Positions 29,018 through 39,554 of a stretch of DNA of 64,000 nt are shown here, piece by piece. The position numbers were made by a program, and so were the translations under genes. The first letter of the stretch is position 1. The number at the start of each line of letters is the position of its first letter. The notes under the pieces are model-generated. The model was not told where the DNA came from. It saw only the letters and a program-made list of their open reading frames with translations, and ran no database searches. Source of the stretch: Shewanella basaltis (GTDB taxonomy: Bacteria > Pseudomonadota > Gammaproteobacteria > Enterobacterales > Shewanellaceae); assembly GCF_023283885.1 (NCBI RefSeq), contig NZ_JAKILA010000002.1, positions 186,001 to 250,000 on the forward strand, read 5' to 3'.

Positions 29018-30454
29018 TTATGGTTTTTGGGCCGATACATTAGGATTGATATTCACTTCTTCGGCAATCACTTCCATGCTGTCACTTTCGTCGATCACTT
29101 CCATTTGTTTGGTTTGATTATCAACCCACACTAGTGTGTCGTAATAGCGACGAATACTGTCAACATAATGTACAGCCTCACTCCCTCTGGCGTAGCCATA
29201 ACGTGTTTGCTTGTAGTATTTTGACTGCTGTAACAGTGGCAATACTTTTTTGACATCACGCCAAGCATTTGGGCTCATCCCCATCGACTCTGTTAAGCGG
29301 CGAGCATCTTCCACATGGCCTAAGCCAATATTATAAGCGGCCAATGCAAACCATATTCGTTGCGACTCAGGGATCGAATCTGGCAGGCGTGCTAACATAT
29401 CTTTCAAATAGAAGGCTCCGCCTCGAATGCTTTGCTCAGCGTCTAAACGGTTTTCAACTCCAACATAGGTTGCAGTGGGTTGCGTGAGCATCATCATGCC
29501 ACGCACACCGGTAGGAGAACGTGCGGTTGGGTTCCAATGTGATTCTTGATAGCTCGCGGCAGCCAGTTTGCGCCAGTCTAATTCTCCGGCATGTTCTTCA
29601 AACATGCTGCGGTATTCTGGCAAAATATTATCAATGGCACGGATAAAGGCACGCGTATCGACATAATCGAAACGCTTAACATGACCAAAATACTTTTCAT
29701 TAAGGTGTTCTAAGGTCCCTGCACGTTTTTCTTTGTGCCAAAATGCCAATAGCTGACTCATTAAACGGTCACTGTCTTTGGGTGGCAATAACCAAACTAC
29801 CTCAATTTTTTCTTCTAAAATCATACCTGCACGCAGTTCAGGTAAAAAACGTTGGTTAATTAACAAACTGTTTGAATCTGAAATCGTGTAGTTCAACTCA
29901 CCTTTAGCGACAAGCGCAAATAACTCTTCGTTATCTTTGTCGCTAACTTGATTCCACATGAGTTCTGGGTGGTCTTTTTGCAGTTGCGTTAGGGTATTTA
30001 CCGATGATGAGTTTGCCATTACGGTAATTTCACCTGACAAGGTGCCGATATCTTTCGGTTCTGGAGTGCCTTCTTTATAAACCAGGACCTGGTTTACCTT
30101 ATATAGTGTCGGTCCAAGTTTAAACTGTTCACTACGATTAGGGGTTTTTGCAATCCCAGCCGCAATAATATCAATTTTGTTTTCTTTTAATGCTTGAAAT
30201 AGCGCTTTACGGTCAGTGTAGGGGATCATTTCTAACGGCACGGCGAGGTAATCAGCAAATCGTTGTGCCATTTCAAAATCGAAACCCGTTTCCCCTAGCT
30301 CTGAATTGAGATAAATCTGTGGTCCGTATAGTGTACCCACCTTAAGGACCGTTCTTTTAGGTGCGGGCGCAGCAATGTCTACCTGTTGAATATCAACAGG
30401 TTGGCAGGCGGTGAGCATACCGCAAAGTAAAATGATAAAAATGGTTCTGATCAT
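29018..30454 (-). CDS. mltF: Membrane-bound lytic murein transglycosylase F
   Basis: MltF cleaves peptidoglycan glycan strands to 1,6-anhydro products. The 478-residue product has a lipoprotein signal ending at Cys17 (GMLTACQPV), an ABC-type solute-binding regulatory domain (residues about 35 to 265), and a Slt-type lysozyme-like domain with catalytic Glu304 ([11 protein letters not shown]), [13 protein letters not shown] and [10 protein letters not shown]. It is divergent from purL, the common gammaproteobacterial order. Confidence 0.93.
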   Translation of the reverse strand: MIRTIFIILLCGMLTACQPVDIQQVDIAAPAPKRTVLKVGTLYGPQIYLNSELGETGFDFEMAQRFADYLAVPLEMIPYTDRKALFQALKENKIDIIAAGIAKTPNRSEQFKLGPTLYKVNQVLVYKEGTPEPKDIGTLSGEITVMANSSSVNTLTQLQKDHPELMWNQVSDKDNEELFALVAKGELNYTISDSNSLLINQRFLPELRAGMILEEKIEVVWLLPPKDSDRLMSQLLAFWHKEKRAGTLEHLNEKYFGHVKRFDYVDTRAFIRAIDNILPEYRSMFEEHAGELDWRKLAAASYQESHWNPTARSPTGVRGMMMLTQPTATYVGVENRLDAEQSIRGGAFYLKDMLARLPDSIPESQRIWFALAAYNIGLGHVEDARRLTESMGMSPNAWRDVKKVLPLLQQSKYYKQTRYGYARGSEAVHYVDSIRRYYDTLVWVDNQTKQMEVIDESDSMEVIAEEVNINPNVSAQKP

Positions 30455-30760
30455 ATTTATTAACTGGTTATCTTAAGTTGTTTCGTTAATGTTCACGAGA
30501 GTAATACGAGAAAAACGAGTGTAATACCTGTCGAATAGCCTTTAAATATGTAGGGGGTCGGTGTTTTTTTTCGCATACTCTAGCAGGAGTTTTCCTAAAC
30601 GCCTAGGCTTGTATAAAAAACCAGCTAATTTTGTTTGTTTTGTGGTCAGGTGTAAAGCTGAGGTGCTATTGACTGTAGCATTATTCGGGGTGGATATTTT
30701 CCCTATCAGGAAACACTGTTTTCGCCTGTGCTTGAACGTGATTTGTATTGTGCAATTCCC

Positions 30761-30766
30761 TATAAT
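30761..30766 (+). promoter_or_regulatory. purL -10 element in the mltF/purL gap
   Basis: A perfect TATAAT followed by a GC-rich start region (agcgcc) lies 46 bases before purL. No strong -35 stands at the right distance (TTGAAC is 23 bases upstream). I see no clear PurR box or other feature in the rest of the 357-base divergent gap 30455 to 30811. Confidence 0.6.
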
Positions 30767-30811
30767 AGCGCCAATTCTGACCCTCCTATATAAATTATAA
30801 GGTGAATAGAC

Positions 30812-33800
30812 GTGATGGAAATCATTCGCGGAGCCCCTGCACTATCTGCATTTAGAGTTCAAAAACTCATGGAGGCTTGCGATAACGCATCGCTTCCGGT
30901 GTCGCAAATTTATGCCGAATATGTGCATTTAGCTGATTTGACTGAAACTCTTGATGATAATGAGCGTCTACAGCTAGAAACAATCCTTACCTATGGCCCA
31001 GCAATAGAATCGCATACTCCTCAAGGAGCGTTACTGTTTGTTACTCCGCGTCCCGGTACTATTTCTCCTTGGTCATCAAAAGCAACTGATATTGCACACA
31101 ATTGTGGCTTAGATAAAGTAAAACGCCTAGAGCGTGGTATTGCTTATTATGTTGAATCAGCCCCATTGACCTTAGACCAACAAAAGCAACTGCAAGGTTT
31201 ATTACACGACCGTATGGTTGAAGTGATACTGTCTGATTTTGCCGATGCACAAGTGTTATTTGCTCGCACTGAGCCTGCCAAATTTAGTAGCGTGAATATT
31301 TTAGCTGAAGGTCGCCGCGCGCTTGAAGTGGCTAATGCTAAATTAGGCCTTGCATTGGCTGAAGACGAAATTGATTATTTAGTTGAAAACTTTGTGCGTT
31401 TAAAGCGTAATCCCAATGACATCGAGTTGATGATGTTTGCCCAGGCAAACTCAGAGCATTGCCGTCATAAAATTTTTAATGCTGATTGGACAATTGACGG
31501 CGAAGTACAACCAAAATCATTGTTTAAGATGATTAAAAACACCTTTGAAGTGACGCCAGATTATGTGTTATCTGCCTACAAAGATAATGCGGCGGTAATG
31601 ACGGGGTCGGTTGCTGGTCGATTTTTCCCCGATCCAGATGGGGTATACAACTATCACACCGAGCCCATGCATGTGTTGATGAAAGTTGAAACGCACAATC
31701 ATCCAACAGCAATTAGCCCATATCCTGGTGCGGCTACCGGTTCAGGTGGTGAGATCCGCGATGAAGGTGCAACTGGTCGAGGTTCTAAACCCAAAGCCGG
31801 TTTAAATGGTTTTACTGTATCTAATCTTAAAATCCCTGGGTTTGTACAACCGTGGGAAGGCAATTACGGCAAACCTGATCGCATTGTAACCCCATTAGAA
31901 ATCATGCTCGAAGGTCCCCTAGGCGGCGCGGCATTTAATAATGAATTCGGCCGTCCTGCATTAACAGGTTATTTCCGTACATACGAGCAAGAAGTCTCAA
32001 GCCATAACGGTGTCGAGGTGCGTGGCTACCACAAGCCAATTATGATTGCCGGTGGTTTAGGTAATATCCGTGAAGAACACGTGCAAAAGGGCGAGATTAC
32101 GGTTGGCGCTAAGCTGATTGTGCTTGGTGGCCCAGCAATGAACATTGGTTTAGGTGGTGGCGCGGCTTCTTCTATGGCTTCTGGCCAATCAAGTGAAGAT
32201 TTAGACTTTGCATCAGTGCAACGCGAAAACCCTGAAATGGAGCGTCGTTGTCAAGAAGTGATTGACCGTTGCTGGCAATTAGGCAGCGCCAACCCGATCC
32301 AGTTTATTCATGATGTGGGTGCCGGCGGTTTATCGAACGCTTTTCCAGAATTGGTTAATGATGGTAATCGTGGCGGCGTGTTCAACTTACGCAACGTGCC
32401 ATCGGACGAGCCAGGCATGAGCCCGCTTGAGATTTGGTGTAACGAATCGCAAGAGCGCTATGTATTGTCGGTAGCGCCTGAAAACCTACAACAGTTTGCT
32501 GATATTTGTGCCCGTGAACGTGCTCCTTTTGCTGTGGTTGGTGAAGCCACAGAAGAGATGCATTTAACGCTTGCCGACAGCCATTTTAATAACAAACCCA
32601 TTGACTTACCGCTTGAGGTGTTATTAGGCAAAGCGCCAAAAATGAGCCGTGATGTGGTATCGGCTAAAGCCGTATCGCCAGCGCTAGATCAAACTAACAT
32701 TGACCTAACTGAAGCCGTTAAGCGTGTATTAACCCTACCTACAGTGGCAGACAAAACCTTCTTAATCACCATTGGTGACCGCTCTGTTACAGGGTTAGTT
32801 AACCGAGATCAAATGGTTGGCCCTTGGCAGGTGCCTGTTGCTGATTGTGCCGTTACGGCATCAAGCTACGACAGTTACACGGGTGAGGCCATGTCGATGG
32901 GCGAGCGCACTCCTTTAGCATTGCTGGATTTTGATGCTTCTGCGCGTATGGCTGTGGCCGAGTCAATTATGAACATTGCCGGTGCCGATATTGGCTCATT
33001 TAAACGCATTAAATTATCAGCTAACTGGATGTCTCCTGCAGGGCACCCTGGTGAAGACGCTGGTCTTTATGCTGCGGTAAAAGCCATTGGTGAAGATCTC
33101 TGTCCAGCGCTTGGCATTACTATTCCTGTCGGTAAAGACTCAATGTCAATGAAAACGGCATGGGAAGAAAATGGCGTGAGTAAAGCCGTCACATCACCTA
33201 TGTCTTTGATTATTACAGCCTTTGGTGTTGTGCAAGATATACGTAAAACCGTTACACCTGAACTGCGTTCAGACAAAGGTGACAGTGTGCTAATGCTGCT
33301 CGATTTGAGCAACGGTAAAAACCGTTTAGGTGGCTCATGTTTAGCGCAGGTGTACAGCGAACTTGGCGATGTTGCGCCAACGCTGGATAACACGGCAAAC
33401 CTTGCTGGCTTCTTTGAAGTGATGCAAACGTTAGTGTCAGACCAAGCTGTTATCGCTTATCACGACCGCAGCGATGGTGGCTTGTTTACCACGCTAGTTG
33501 AAATGGCATTTGCTGGCAACACAGGCTTAAATATTGATTTAGCTGGCTTAAACGGCACCGATTTAGAGCGTCTATTTAACGAAGAGTTAGGTGCTGTTAT
33601 TCAAGTGAGTGCAGAGCAAGCGACCGACATTGCTAAGAAATTCGAAGCCAAAGGCGTCACTTGTCACTTAATTGGTGGTTTACAAGCTGCCGATAAGATA
33701 AGCATCACCGATGGCGAACGAGTCATTTATAGCAATAGCCGTACTGCTTTACGTGCATTATGGTCAGAAACGACGTATCGCATGCAAGCGCTTCGTGATA

Positions 33801-34696
33801 ATCCTGAGTGTGCAAAAGAAGAGTTTGAACTCAAGCAAATAGCCGATGCTCCAGGGTTAACCGTTAAATTAGGGTTTAATCCTAGTGAAGATGTTGCCGC
33901 ACCTTATATTTTAAAAGGCGCAGCGCCAAAAATGGCTATTTTGCGTGAGCAGGGTGTTAACTCGCATATTGAGATGGCCGCCGCATTTGACCGCGCAGGT
34001 TTTGAAAGCCGCGATGTGCATATGTCAGATATTTTATCGGGCCGTATTAGTCTAGAAGAGTTCCAAGGTTTAGTGGCTTGTGGTGGTTTCTCATATGGCG
34101 ACGTACTTGGTGCTGGTGAAGGCTGGGCTAAATCGATTTTATTTAACAGCCGTGCTCGAGATGAGTTTAGCCGTTTCTTTGAACGTGATTCAAGCATTGC
34201 GCTAGGTGTGTGTAACGGGTGCCAAATGTTATCTAACCTAAAAGAAATCATCCCAGGTAGTGAGCATTGGCCACACTTTGTTCGTAACCGTTCTGAGCGT
34301 TTTGAAGCACGTTTTAGTTTGGTTGAAGTGCAGCAATCTCCGTCGATATTTTTTGAGGGAATGGTTGGTTCGCGTATGCCAATTGCGGTATCACATGGTG
34401 AAGGTTTAGCTGAGTTTGCTTCAGCACAAGCGTTGGACGCTGCACAAGCATCGGGTACGATTGCATTACGATATGTTGATGGTCATGGAAACATTGCCAC
34501 TCAGTACCCTGAAAACCCTAACGGTTCACCAGATGGCATAACTGGTATTTGTACCACTGATGGGCGAGTCACTATTATGATGCCGCACCCTGAACGGGTA
34601 TTTAGAACGGTTGCAAACTCATGGCACCCCGATGGGTGGGGTGAAGATAGCCCGTGGATGCGCATGTTCCGTAATGCACGGGTCAAAATTGGTTAA
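30812..34696 (+). CDS. purL: Phosphoribosylformylglycinamidine synthase
   Basis: PurL makes FGAM from FGAR, glutamine and ATP in purine synthesis. The 1294-residue single-chain form has an N-terminal linker domain ([13 protein letters not shown]), two AIRS-like ATP-binding halves ([31 protein letters not shown]) and a C-terminal class I glutaminase ([23 protein letters not shown]). GTG at 30812 and ATG at 30815 are adjacent candidates; AAGG is nine bases before the GTG, and the resulting MMEI start mirrors the E. coli protein. A strong terminator follows. Confidence 0.97.
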   Translation: MMEIIRGAPALSAFRVQKLMEACDNASLPVSQIYAEYVHLADLTETLDDNERLQLETILTYGPAIESHTPQGALLFVTPRPGTISPWSSKATDIAHNCGLDKVKRLERGIAYYVESAPLTLDQQKQLQGLLHDRMVEVILSDFADAQVLFARTEPAKFSSVNILAEGRRALEVANAKLGLALAEDEIDYLVENFVRLKRNPNDIELMMFAQANSEHCRHKIFNADWTIDGEVQPKSLFKMIKNTFEVTPDYVLSAYKDNAAVMTGSVAGRFFPDPDGVYNYHTEPMHVLMKVETHNHPTAISPYPGAATGSGGEIRDEGATGRGSKPKAGLNGFTVSNLKIPGFVQPWEGNYGKPDRIVTPLEIMLEGPLGGAAFNNEFGRPALTGYFRTYEQEVSSHNGVEVRGYHKPIMIAGGLGNIREEHVQKGEITVGAKLIVLGGPAMNIGLGGGAASSMASGQSSEDLDFASVQRENPEMERRCQEVIDRCWQLGSANPIQFIHDVGAGGLSNAFPELVNDGNRGGVFNLRNVPSDEPGMSPLEIWCNESQERYVLSVAPENLQQFADICARERAPFAVVGEATEEMHLTLADSHFNNKPIDLPLEVLLGKAPKMSRDVVSAKAVSPALDQTNIDLTEAVKRVLTLPTVADKTFLITIGDRSVTGLVNRDQMVGPWQVPVADCAVTASSYDSYTGEAMSMGERTPLALLDFDASARMAVAESIMNIAGADIGSFKRIKLSANWMSPAGHPGEDAGLYAAVKAIGEDLCPALGITIPVGKDSMSMKTAWEENGVSKAVTSPMSLIITAFGVVQDIRKTVTPELRSDKGDSVLMLLDLSNGKNRLGGSCLAQVYSELGDVAPTLDNTANLAGFFEVMQTLVSDQAVIAYHDRSDGGLFTTLVEMAFAGNTGLNIDLAGLNGTDLERLFNEELGAVIQVSAEQATDIAKKFEAKGVTCHLIGGLQAADKISITDGERVIYSNSRTALRALWSETTYRMQALRDNPECAKEEFELKQIADAPGLTVKLGFNPSEDVAAPYILKGAAPKMAILREQGVNSHIEMAAAFDRAGFESRDVHMSDILSGRISLEEFQGLVACGGFSYGDVLGAGEGWAKSILFNSRARDEFSRFFERDSSIALGVCNGCQMLSNLKEIIPGSEHWPHFVRNRSERFEARFSLVEVQQSPSIFFEGMVGSRMPIAVSHGEGLAEFASAQALDAAQASGTIALRYVDGHGNIATQYPENPNGSPDGITGICTTDGRVTIMMPHPERVFRTVANSWHPDGWGEDSPWMRMFRNARVKIG

Positions 34697-34719
34697 GTTT
34701 ATGACTTCGTTGTAAAATA

Positions 34720-34750
34720 AAATGGCGACTCAATGGAGTCGCCTTTTTTT
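34720..34750 (+). terminator. Rho-independent terminator after purL
   Basis: The stem GGCGACTC/GAGTCGCC with a four-base loop is followed by at least seven T residues. Confidence 0.92.
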
Positions 34751-34767
34751 ATCTAATTTTTGTGCTG

Positions 34768-35093
34768 ATTGGTATAAGCCCATTTCCATTAATTATGTGA
34801 CCAATCAGAGCCACTCAGACTTTTCAGTTTGAGACGTATTGTTGAAAGAATGGTTATTCCCTTTTAAGGCGATGCAACAAAGAAATGGAAAGTCTGAGTG
34901 TCTCCTACAAGGCGGGTTTCTGTGCCTTCTATACTGCTTAATAGCATTTTGACGTACGACTGTATGGACGCAGGAGGTAGAACAACGCAGGAGCAGTTGT
35001 CGAGAGCAACTATGCCTACAATCCTATTACTTGCCTAGAAGACACAGAATTCCCGCTGAATGACCAGATAATTACTGGAATTGGTATAAGCCC
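34768..35093. repeat. Segment bounded by 14-bp direct repeats
   Basis: ATTGGTATAAGCCC occurs at 34768-34781 and again at 35080-35093, bounding 298 bases. Inside are an inverted pair (cactcagactttt near 34815 and aaagtctgagtg near 34885). The second direct repeat leads into a hairpin (about 35088 to 35117) with a T-rich tail. No coding frame is supported. It looks like a degenerate repetitive element. Confidence 0.5.
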
Positions 35094-35221
35094 CACAAGC
35101 TTGTGCTTGTGTGGCTTATTTTTATCAATAAGCCATAACATTGAATCGTAATAAGTCAGTTGCGCTAACAGGAACAATCATCAATGGTATAAAATTCTGT
35201 TTAAAGAGTTTACTAAAACGG

Positions 35222-35302
35222 TTACTTGGTTTCTTTTGTGTTAAACATATCTGCAAAAGCACGTTTATATAAGTTTGCAATATTTTCAAATAATAATGTC
35301 AT
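35222..35302 (-). CDS. Possible 26-residue small protein
   Basis: The short frame MTLLFENIANLYKRAFADMF plus six residues lies in the long purL-cydA gap. The ribosome-binding site is weak (AGAG about six bases upstream). The composition looks protein-like (an amphipathic helix), but I recognise no family and the call is tentative. Confidence 0.22.
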   Translation of the reverse strand: MTLLFENIANLYKRAFADMFNTKETK

Positions 35303-35569
35303 ATGTGTCTCTGGGGGCTGGAGGGGATTAAGGCAACGATTTAACGTGTTTCATTTTTCGTATGCTTAACCGACTACAAATTATACAGTGGTCGATTTTT
35401 ATACTCAAACAAGAAAAAATACAGAAACGAATGAGTAAAACTAATGCAATACTTGTTTGTGTTGGTCTCAGATTTTAGCAAATCATCATTTCCTATATCC
35501 TGTATTCTTCGACGCTGTTTTTTGCAGGAATGGTTGGCCATTACTCACATATTTCATTTAGTTGTTGAC

Positions 35570-35700
35570 ACGTTGAGGTGTCGTTACTCTACATAAAGGT
35601 CGATAGCGCAGTCACAATCCCGCAAACGTTGCCTCAAGGGGTCGCCTAAAAACGTGTAACTCTTTGTTGAATGATGTTTTGCGAATAAAAAGTTGCTTAT
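35570..35700 (-). repeat. Copy of repeat family 2
   Basis: On the minus strand this reads ataagcaactttttattcgc, then cattcaacaaag, ggcaacgtttgcggg, actgcgctatcgacc, tttatgtagagtaacgac. The same order of blocks is found on the plus strand at 47142 to 47280. It is non-coding. The remainder of 35701 to 36060 holds a run of nine or more G residues near 35862 but no gene I can support. Confidence 0.65.
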
Positions 35701-36068
35701 ATGACTCGATCCGTCTCGATTAAACGTGTTTAGTTTAGAACAACATTTAACCGGTAAAAATCAGTAGCACCTAGCAATTTCAGTGTTATTGTCAATACCT
35801 CTTGAGAGGAGTGGGGCGAGCAAATTGCCAGTATCGATGCTTTTTTGCCCAACACCATAAGGGGGGGGGTCACAAAAATGGATTTTTTATGCGTTGTGAC
35901 ACAAGTGTTAATTTTGCAAGTTATTGAGTTTAAATGGTAAAAAAATATTCATGCAAAAAATCTAATTTATGTCACATATTTAAGTAAAAAATATGATCTC
36001 CGCGACAGATTTGCCGTAAGATATAGCAGGTTTAGGACTGGACTTGAAATCATAAGTTGTTGGGTTTA

Positions 36069-36082
36069 TTGATTACTTTCAA
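36069..36082 (+). promoter_or_regulatory. FNR-type site upstream of cydA
   Basis: TTGAT-TACT-TTCAA matches the FNR consensus TTGAT-N4-ATCAA at nine of ten positions. It stands 111 bases before cydA, a gene set known to respond to oxygen through FNR/ArcA in relatives. No clear -10 could be assigned. Confidence 0.5.
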
Positions 36083-36193
36083 GGTTAAGTAGCTCAATGT
36101 AGCAAGTTATATTTCTGGGACAATATCATCAATTTGGCAATGCTTTATTGCCATGTCGCATTTGGTCGAACTGAATGAAGTAAGGAGTCGCCA

Positions 36194-37750
36194 ATGATTA
36201 TCGAAGAGGTTGTTGAGCTATCGCGTTTTCAATTTGCGTTGACAGCCATGTACCACTTTTTATTTGTTCCACTTACCCTGGGGTTAGCCTTTATTCTGGC
36301 CATTATGGAGTCAGTTTATGTAATGACTAATAACCAGATTTATAAAGACATGACTAAGTTTTGGGGTAAGTTGTTCGGGATTAACTTTGCCCTAGGTGTG
36401 TCTACCGGATTGGCGATGGAGTTCCAGTTTGGTACTAACTGGTCTTATTATTCGCACTATGTTGGTGATATCTTTGGTGCGCCACTGGCGATTGAAGGAT
36501 TGATGGCATTCTTCCTTGAGTCTACCTTAGTGGGTATGTTCTTCTTTGGTTGGGATCGTTTTAGCAAACGTCAACATCTTGCAATAACCTGGTTAGTTGC
36601 ACTTGGTTCTAACATGTCTGCATTGTGGATTTTGATTGCAAACGGTTGGATGCAAAACCCTGTAGGGTCTGTGTTTAACTACGAAACCATGCGCATGGAA
36701 ATGACCAACTTTGCCGAAGTGGTATTTAACCCTGTTGCACAAGTTAAGTTTGTCCACACCGTGGCTTCTGGCTATGTTGCGGGGGCAATGTTTGTTCTGT
36801 CTATTAGTGCTTACTACATCCTAAAAGGTCGTGATTTACCTTTTGCTCGTCGCTCGTTTGCCATTGCAGCAAGTTTTGGTATGGCTGCCATTTTATCGGT
36901 TATCGTGCTAGGTGATGAGTCTGGTTACGAGGTCGGTGAGGTTCAGCGCGTTAAATTAGCTGCAATTGAAGCTGAGTGGCACACAGAACCTGCTCCTGCA
37001 GCCTTTACTGCCGTTGGTTTTCCTAACCAAGAAACCATGCACACAGATTATGCTGTTAAAATACCGTATTTAATGGGGATCATCGCAACCCGTTCTTTAG
37101 ATGAAGAAGTCACCGGGATACGAGATCTTGTTAAAGAGCACGAGGTTCGAATTCGTAATGGTATGGTTGCATACGCATTACTTGAGAAACTACGTGCCGG
37201 TGATGAAACACCTGAAACTCGTGAGCAATTTGAAGCGACAAAAGGTGATTTAGGCTATGGCTTTTTACTGAAACGTTATACCGATAAAGTGGTTGACGCA
37301 ACAGAAGAGCAAATCATAGCGGCATCTTTCGACTCTATTCCAACTGTTGCGCCCATGTTCTGGTCTTTCCGCTTAATGGTTGGTTGTGGCGTGATTATGT
37401 TGTTTGTGTTTGCTGCCGCATTTTGGCAAAGCACACGTCATAAAATTGCTGAGAAAAAGTGGGTATTGCGAGCGGCATTGTACAGCTTACCGCTACCTTG
37501 GATTGCCATTGAAGCAGGATGGTTTGTATCAGAGTTTGGTCGCCAGCCTTGGACTATCTCTGAAGTACTTCCTACTTTTATGTCAGCATCGAGCTTAACG
37601 CCTGCTGATTTATGGTTCAGTATCATTTCGATTACGGTGTTCTATACCATTTTACTGGTGATAGAGGCTTTCTTAATGTTCAAGTTTGCTCGTCTTGGCC
37701 CAAGTAGCTTAAAGACAGGTCGTTATCACTTTGAAACCCAAGATGCCTAA
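36194..37750 (+). CDS. cydA: Cytochrome bd ubiquinol oxidase subunit I
   Basis: CydA holds hemes b558, b595 and d of the high-affinity terminal oxidase in the inner membrane. Family signatures are [13 protein letters not shown] with His21 (equivalent to the E. coli His19), [14 protein letters not shown] with the conserved glutamates, [10 protein letters not shown] with the heme-b558 histidine region, and the quinol-binding Q loop around residues 245 to 370. The length is 518 residues. TAAGGAG precedes the ATG. It leads cydABX. Confidence 0.97.
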   Translation: MIIEEVVELSRFQFALTAMYHFLFVPLTLGLAFILAIMESVYVMTNNQIYKDMTKFWGKLFGINFALGVSTGLAMEFQFGTNWSYYSHYVGDIFGAPLAIEGLMAFFLESTLVGMFFFGWDRFSKRQHLAITWLVALGSNMSALWILIANGWMQNPVGSVFNYETMRMEMTNFAEVVFNPVAQVKFVHTVASGYVAGAMFVLSISAYYILKGRDLPFARRSFAIAASFGMAAILSVIVLGDESGYEVGEVQRVKLAAIEAEWHTEPAPAAFTAVGFPNQETMHTDYAVKIPYLMGIIATRSLDEEVTGIRDLVKEHEVRIRNGMVAYALLEKLRAGDETPETREQFEATKGDLGYGFLLKRYTDKVVDATEEQIIAASFDSIPTVAPMFWSFRLMVGCGVIMLFVFAAAFWQSTRHKIAEKKWVLRAALYSLPLPWIAIEAGWFVSEFGRQPWTISEVLPTFMSASSLTPADLWFSIISITVFYTILLVIEAFLMFKFARLGPSSLKTGRYHFETQDA

Positions 37751-37765
37751 TCGGAGGACCTGATT

Positions 37766-38905
37766 ATGTTTGATTATGAAGTATTAAGATTTATCTGGTG
37801 GGCATTAATCGGCGTGCTATTTGTTGGTTTTGCTGTCACCGACGGCTTCGATATGGGAGTTGGTGCGTTATTACCGATTATTGGTAAAGACGACACTGAA
37901 CGCCGTATTATGATTAACTCTATTGCCCCACACTGGGACGGCAACCAAGTTTGGCTTATCACCGCAGGTGGTGCGTTATTCGCAGCCTGGCCTATGGTGT
38001 ACGCGGTTTCATTTTCTGGCTTTTATGTGGCGATGATGTTGGTGTTATTTGCACTGTACATGCGCCCAGTTGGTTTTGATTACCGTTCAAAAATTGAAGA
38101 TCCAAAATGGCGTAAAACCTGGGATTGGGCCTTGTTTGTTGGCGGCTTTGTGCCACCACTGATCATTGGCGTTGCATTTGGTAATTTATTGCAAGGCGTG
38201 CCGTTTAACTTTGATGAATACTTGCGTGCTACTTACCACGGTGGCTTATTCGGCTTGTTAAATCCATTTGGTTTGTTAGCCGGTCTAGTGAGTGTCACCA
38301 TGTTTATGATGCAAGGCGCGTCTTGGTTGCAAATGAAAACCGAAGGCGAGTTACGCGTACGCAGTGCCAAAGCCTCGCAAATTTGTGCAAGCTTATTGTT
38401 TGTATTCTTTGCCGCAGCAGGCGTATGGTTAGTCAATGGTATTGATGGCTATGTGATTACATCAACGCTAGATCTTGCTGGTCAATCAAACCCAACCACA
38501 AAAACAGTGGCGGTTGAAGCCGGTGCCTGGTTAGCCAACTACGACAAATACCCAGTGACCATGTTATTCCCGATATTAGGTTTAGTTATGCCTGTATTGG
38601 TTATTTTAGCCAGTCGCTTTAATCGTAGTGGTTTTGCTTTCTTGTTCAGCTCGCTTGCTATTGCTGGTGTGATTGTGACATGTGGTGCTGCAATGTTCCC
38701 ATTTGTGATGCCATCATCATTAGAGCCTAATGTGAGCTTAACCATGTGGGATGCCACAGCAAGTCAAATGACTTTAAAAGTGATGACATTTGCTGCGATT
38801 ATTTTTGTACCTACAGTATTGAGTTACACTATTTGGACTTATTACAAGATGTACGGCCGCTTAAATCGTGCGTTTATTGAAGAGAATAAAACATCACTTT
38901 ACTAA
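37766..38905 (+). CDS. cydB: Cytochrome bd ubiquinol oxidase subunit II
   Basis: CydB is the membrane partner of CydA. The 379-residue product has eight or nine helices and starts MFDYEVLRFIWWALIGVLFV, followed by TDGFDMGVGALLP and DGNQVWLITAGGALFAAWP, all typical. The gap after cydA is 15 bases and contains GGAGG. Confidence 0.97.
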   Translation: MFDYEVLRFIWWALIGVLFVGFAVTDGFDMGVGALLPIIGKDDTERRIMINSIAPHWDGNQVWLITAGGALFAAWPMVYAVSFSGFYVAMMLVLFALYMRPVGFDYRSKIEDPKWRKTWDWALFVGGFVPPLIIGVAFGNLLQGVPFNFDEYLRATYHGGLFGLLNPFGLLAGLVSVTMFMMQGASWLQMKTEGELRVRSAKASQICASLLFVFFAAAGVWLVNGIDGYVITSTLDLAGQSNPTTKTVAVEAGAWLANYDKYPVTMLFPILGLVMPVLVILASRFNRSGFAFLFSSLAIAGVIVTCGAAMFPFVMPSSLEPNVSLTMWDATASQMTLKVMTFAAIIFVPTVLSYTIWTYYKMYGRLNRAFIEENKTSLY

Positions 38906-38921
38906 TTTAAGGAACGTATTT

Positions 38922-39032
38922 ATGTGGTATTTTGCGTGGATTTTAGGGGTGTTACTGGCGTGTTCATTCGGTATTATTAATGCTTTATGGCTTGAAAATA
39001 CTGAAAATATGGATCGTCAAAGCGAAGACTAA
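38922..39032 (+). CDS. cydX: Cytochrome bd small subunit CydX
   Basis: A 36-residue single-helix protein starts MWYFAWILGVLLACSFGIIN and ends in an acidic tail (ENTENMDRQSED). This is the CydX/YbgT pattern, a small subunit that stabilises the oxidase hemes. It lies 16 bases after cydB with AAGGAA before the ATG, and a terminator follows. It is easily missed because of its length. Confidence 0.94.
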   Translation: MWYFAWILGVLLACSFGIINALWLENTENMDRQSED

Positions 39033-39058
39033 TCTTCAACCATACACCCATTAGTTAC

Positions 39059-39090
39059 AAAAAACCGCTTTATGACTAAAGCGGTTTTTT
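39059..39090 (+). terminator. Rho-independent terminator after cydX
   Basis: The perfect stem AAAACCGCTTTA/TAAAGCGGTTTT with loop tgac and T residues closes cydABX. Between it and the MITE at 39358 I see only repeat-like non-coding sequence (taataccattctgcattc near 39115). Confidence 0.93.
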
Positions 39091-39357
39091 ATTGGCTGCG
39101 ATACTGAGTTTTAAGTAATACCATTCTGCATTCATAAGTGACCACGCTTAGAATGTTTCCAGCCTTTTTGATTAAGGCATCGCTATGCCACTACACTCCT
39201 CAGATAGCGATAACGTAGAGAGTAAGCGGCTGGTTGATTCTTTTGTAACGAATGTCAAAAGAGCTTACATCTCGTTGCATCCTTCTAAAGAGAACCACTA
39301 TCAATTCAGCCATGCGCTTTGTTTAAGTCCTTTTAAACTTTCATTTATTCATTAGTT

Positions 39358-39552
39358 AACCTGAGCTCGGAATAAGGAATGAACTTATACAATTTAAAAT
39401 CAATATGTTACCCATCTCGCTTTCAAGCTTGTTATTTGTTTTGCTAACAAAGCGAATTGACGCGTCAATAGCTAGCCTATTGTAAGTCGATTCAACGCAG
39501 TTAGCGGGGCAAAGGACTGTTTGAAAGGCGTTTATTATCCCGAGTTCAGGTT
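39358..39552 (+). mobile_element. MITE copy C (195 bp), family 1
   Basis: Terminal repeats AACCTGAGCTCGGAATAA and TTATCCCGAGTTCAGGTT are flanked by duplication AGTT at 39354-39357 and 39553-39556. It shares the core cgtcaatagctagcctatt and groups with copy D. The right-hand duplication overlaps the stop codon of the RND gene. Confidence 0.88.
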
Positions 39553-39554
39553 AG

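Noticed and set aside
35905..35930. ArcA-like repeat GTTA...GTTA before cydA
   Set aside because: The spacing is nine bases rather than seven, so it does not fit the known ArcA direct repeat.
35880..35985. CRP-like sites before cydA (ttgtgacacaagtgtt, atgtcacata)
   Set aside because: Only half-sites match; the FNR-type site is much better.
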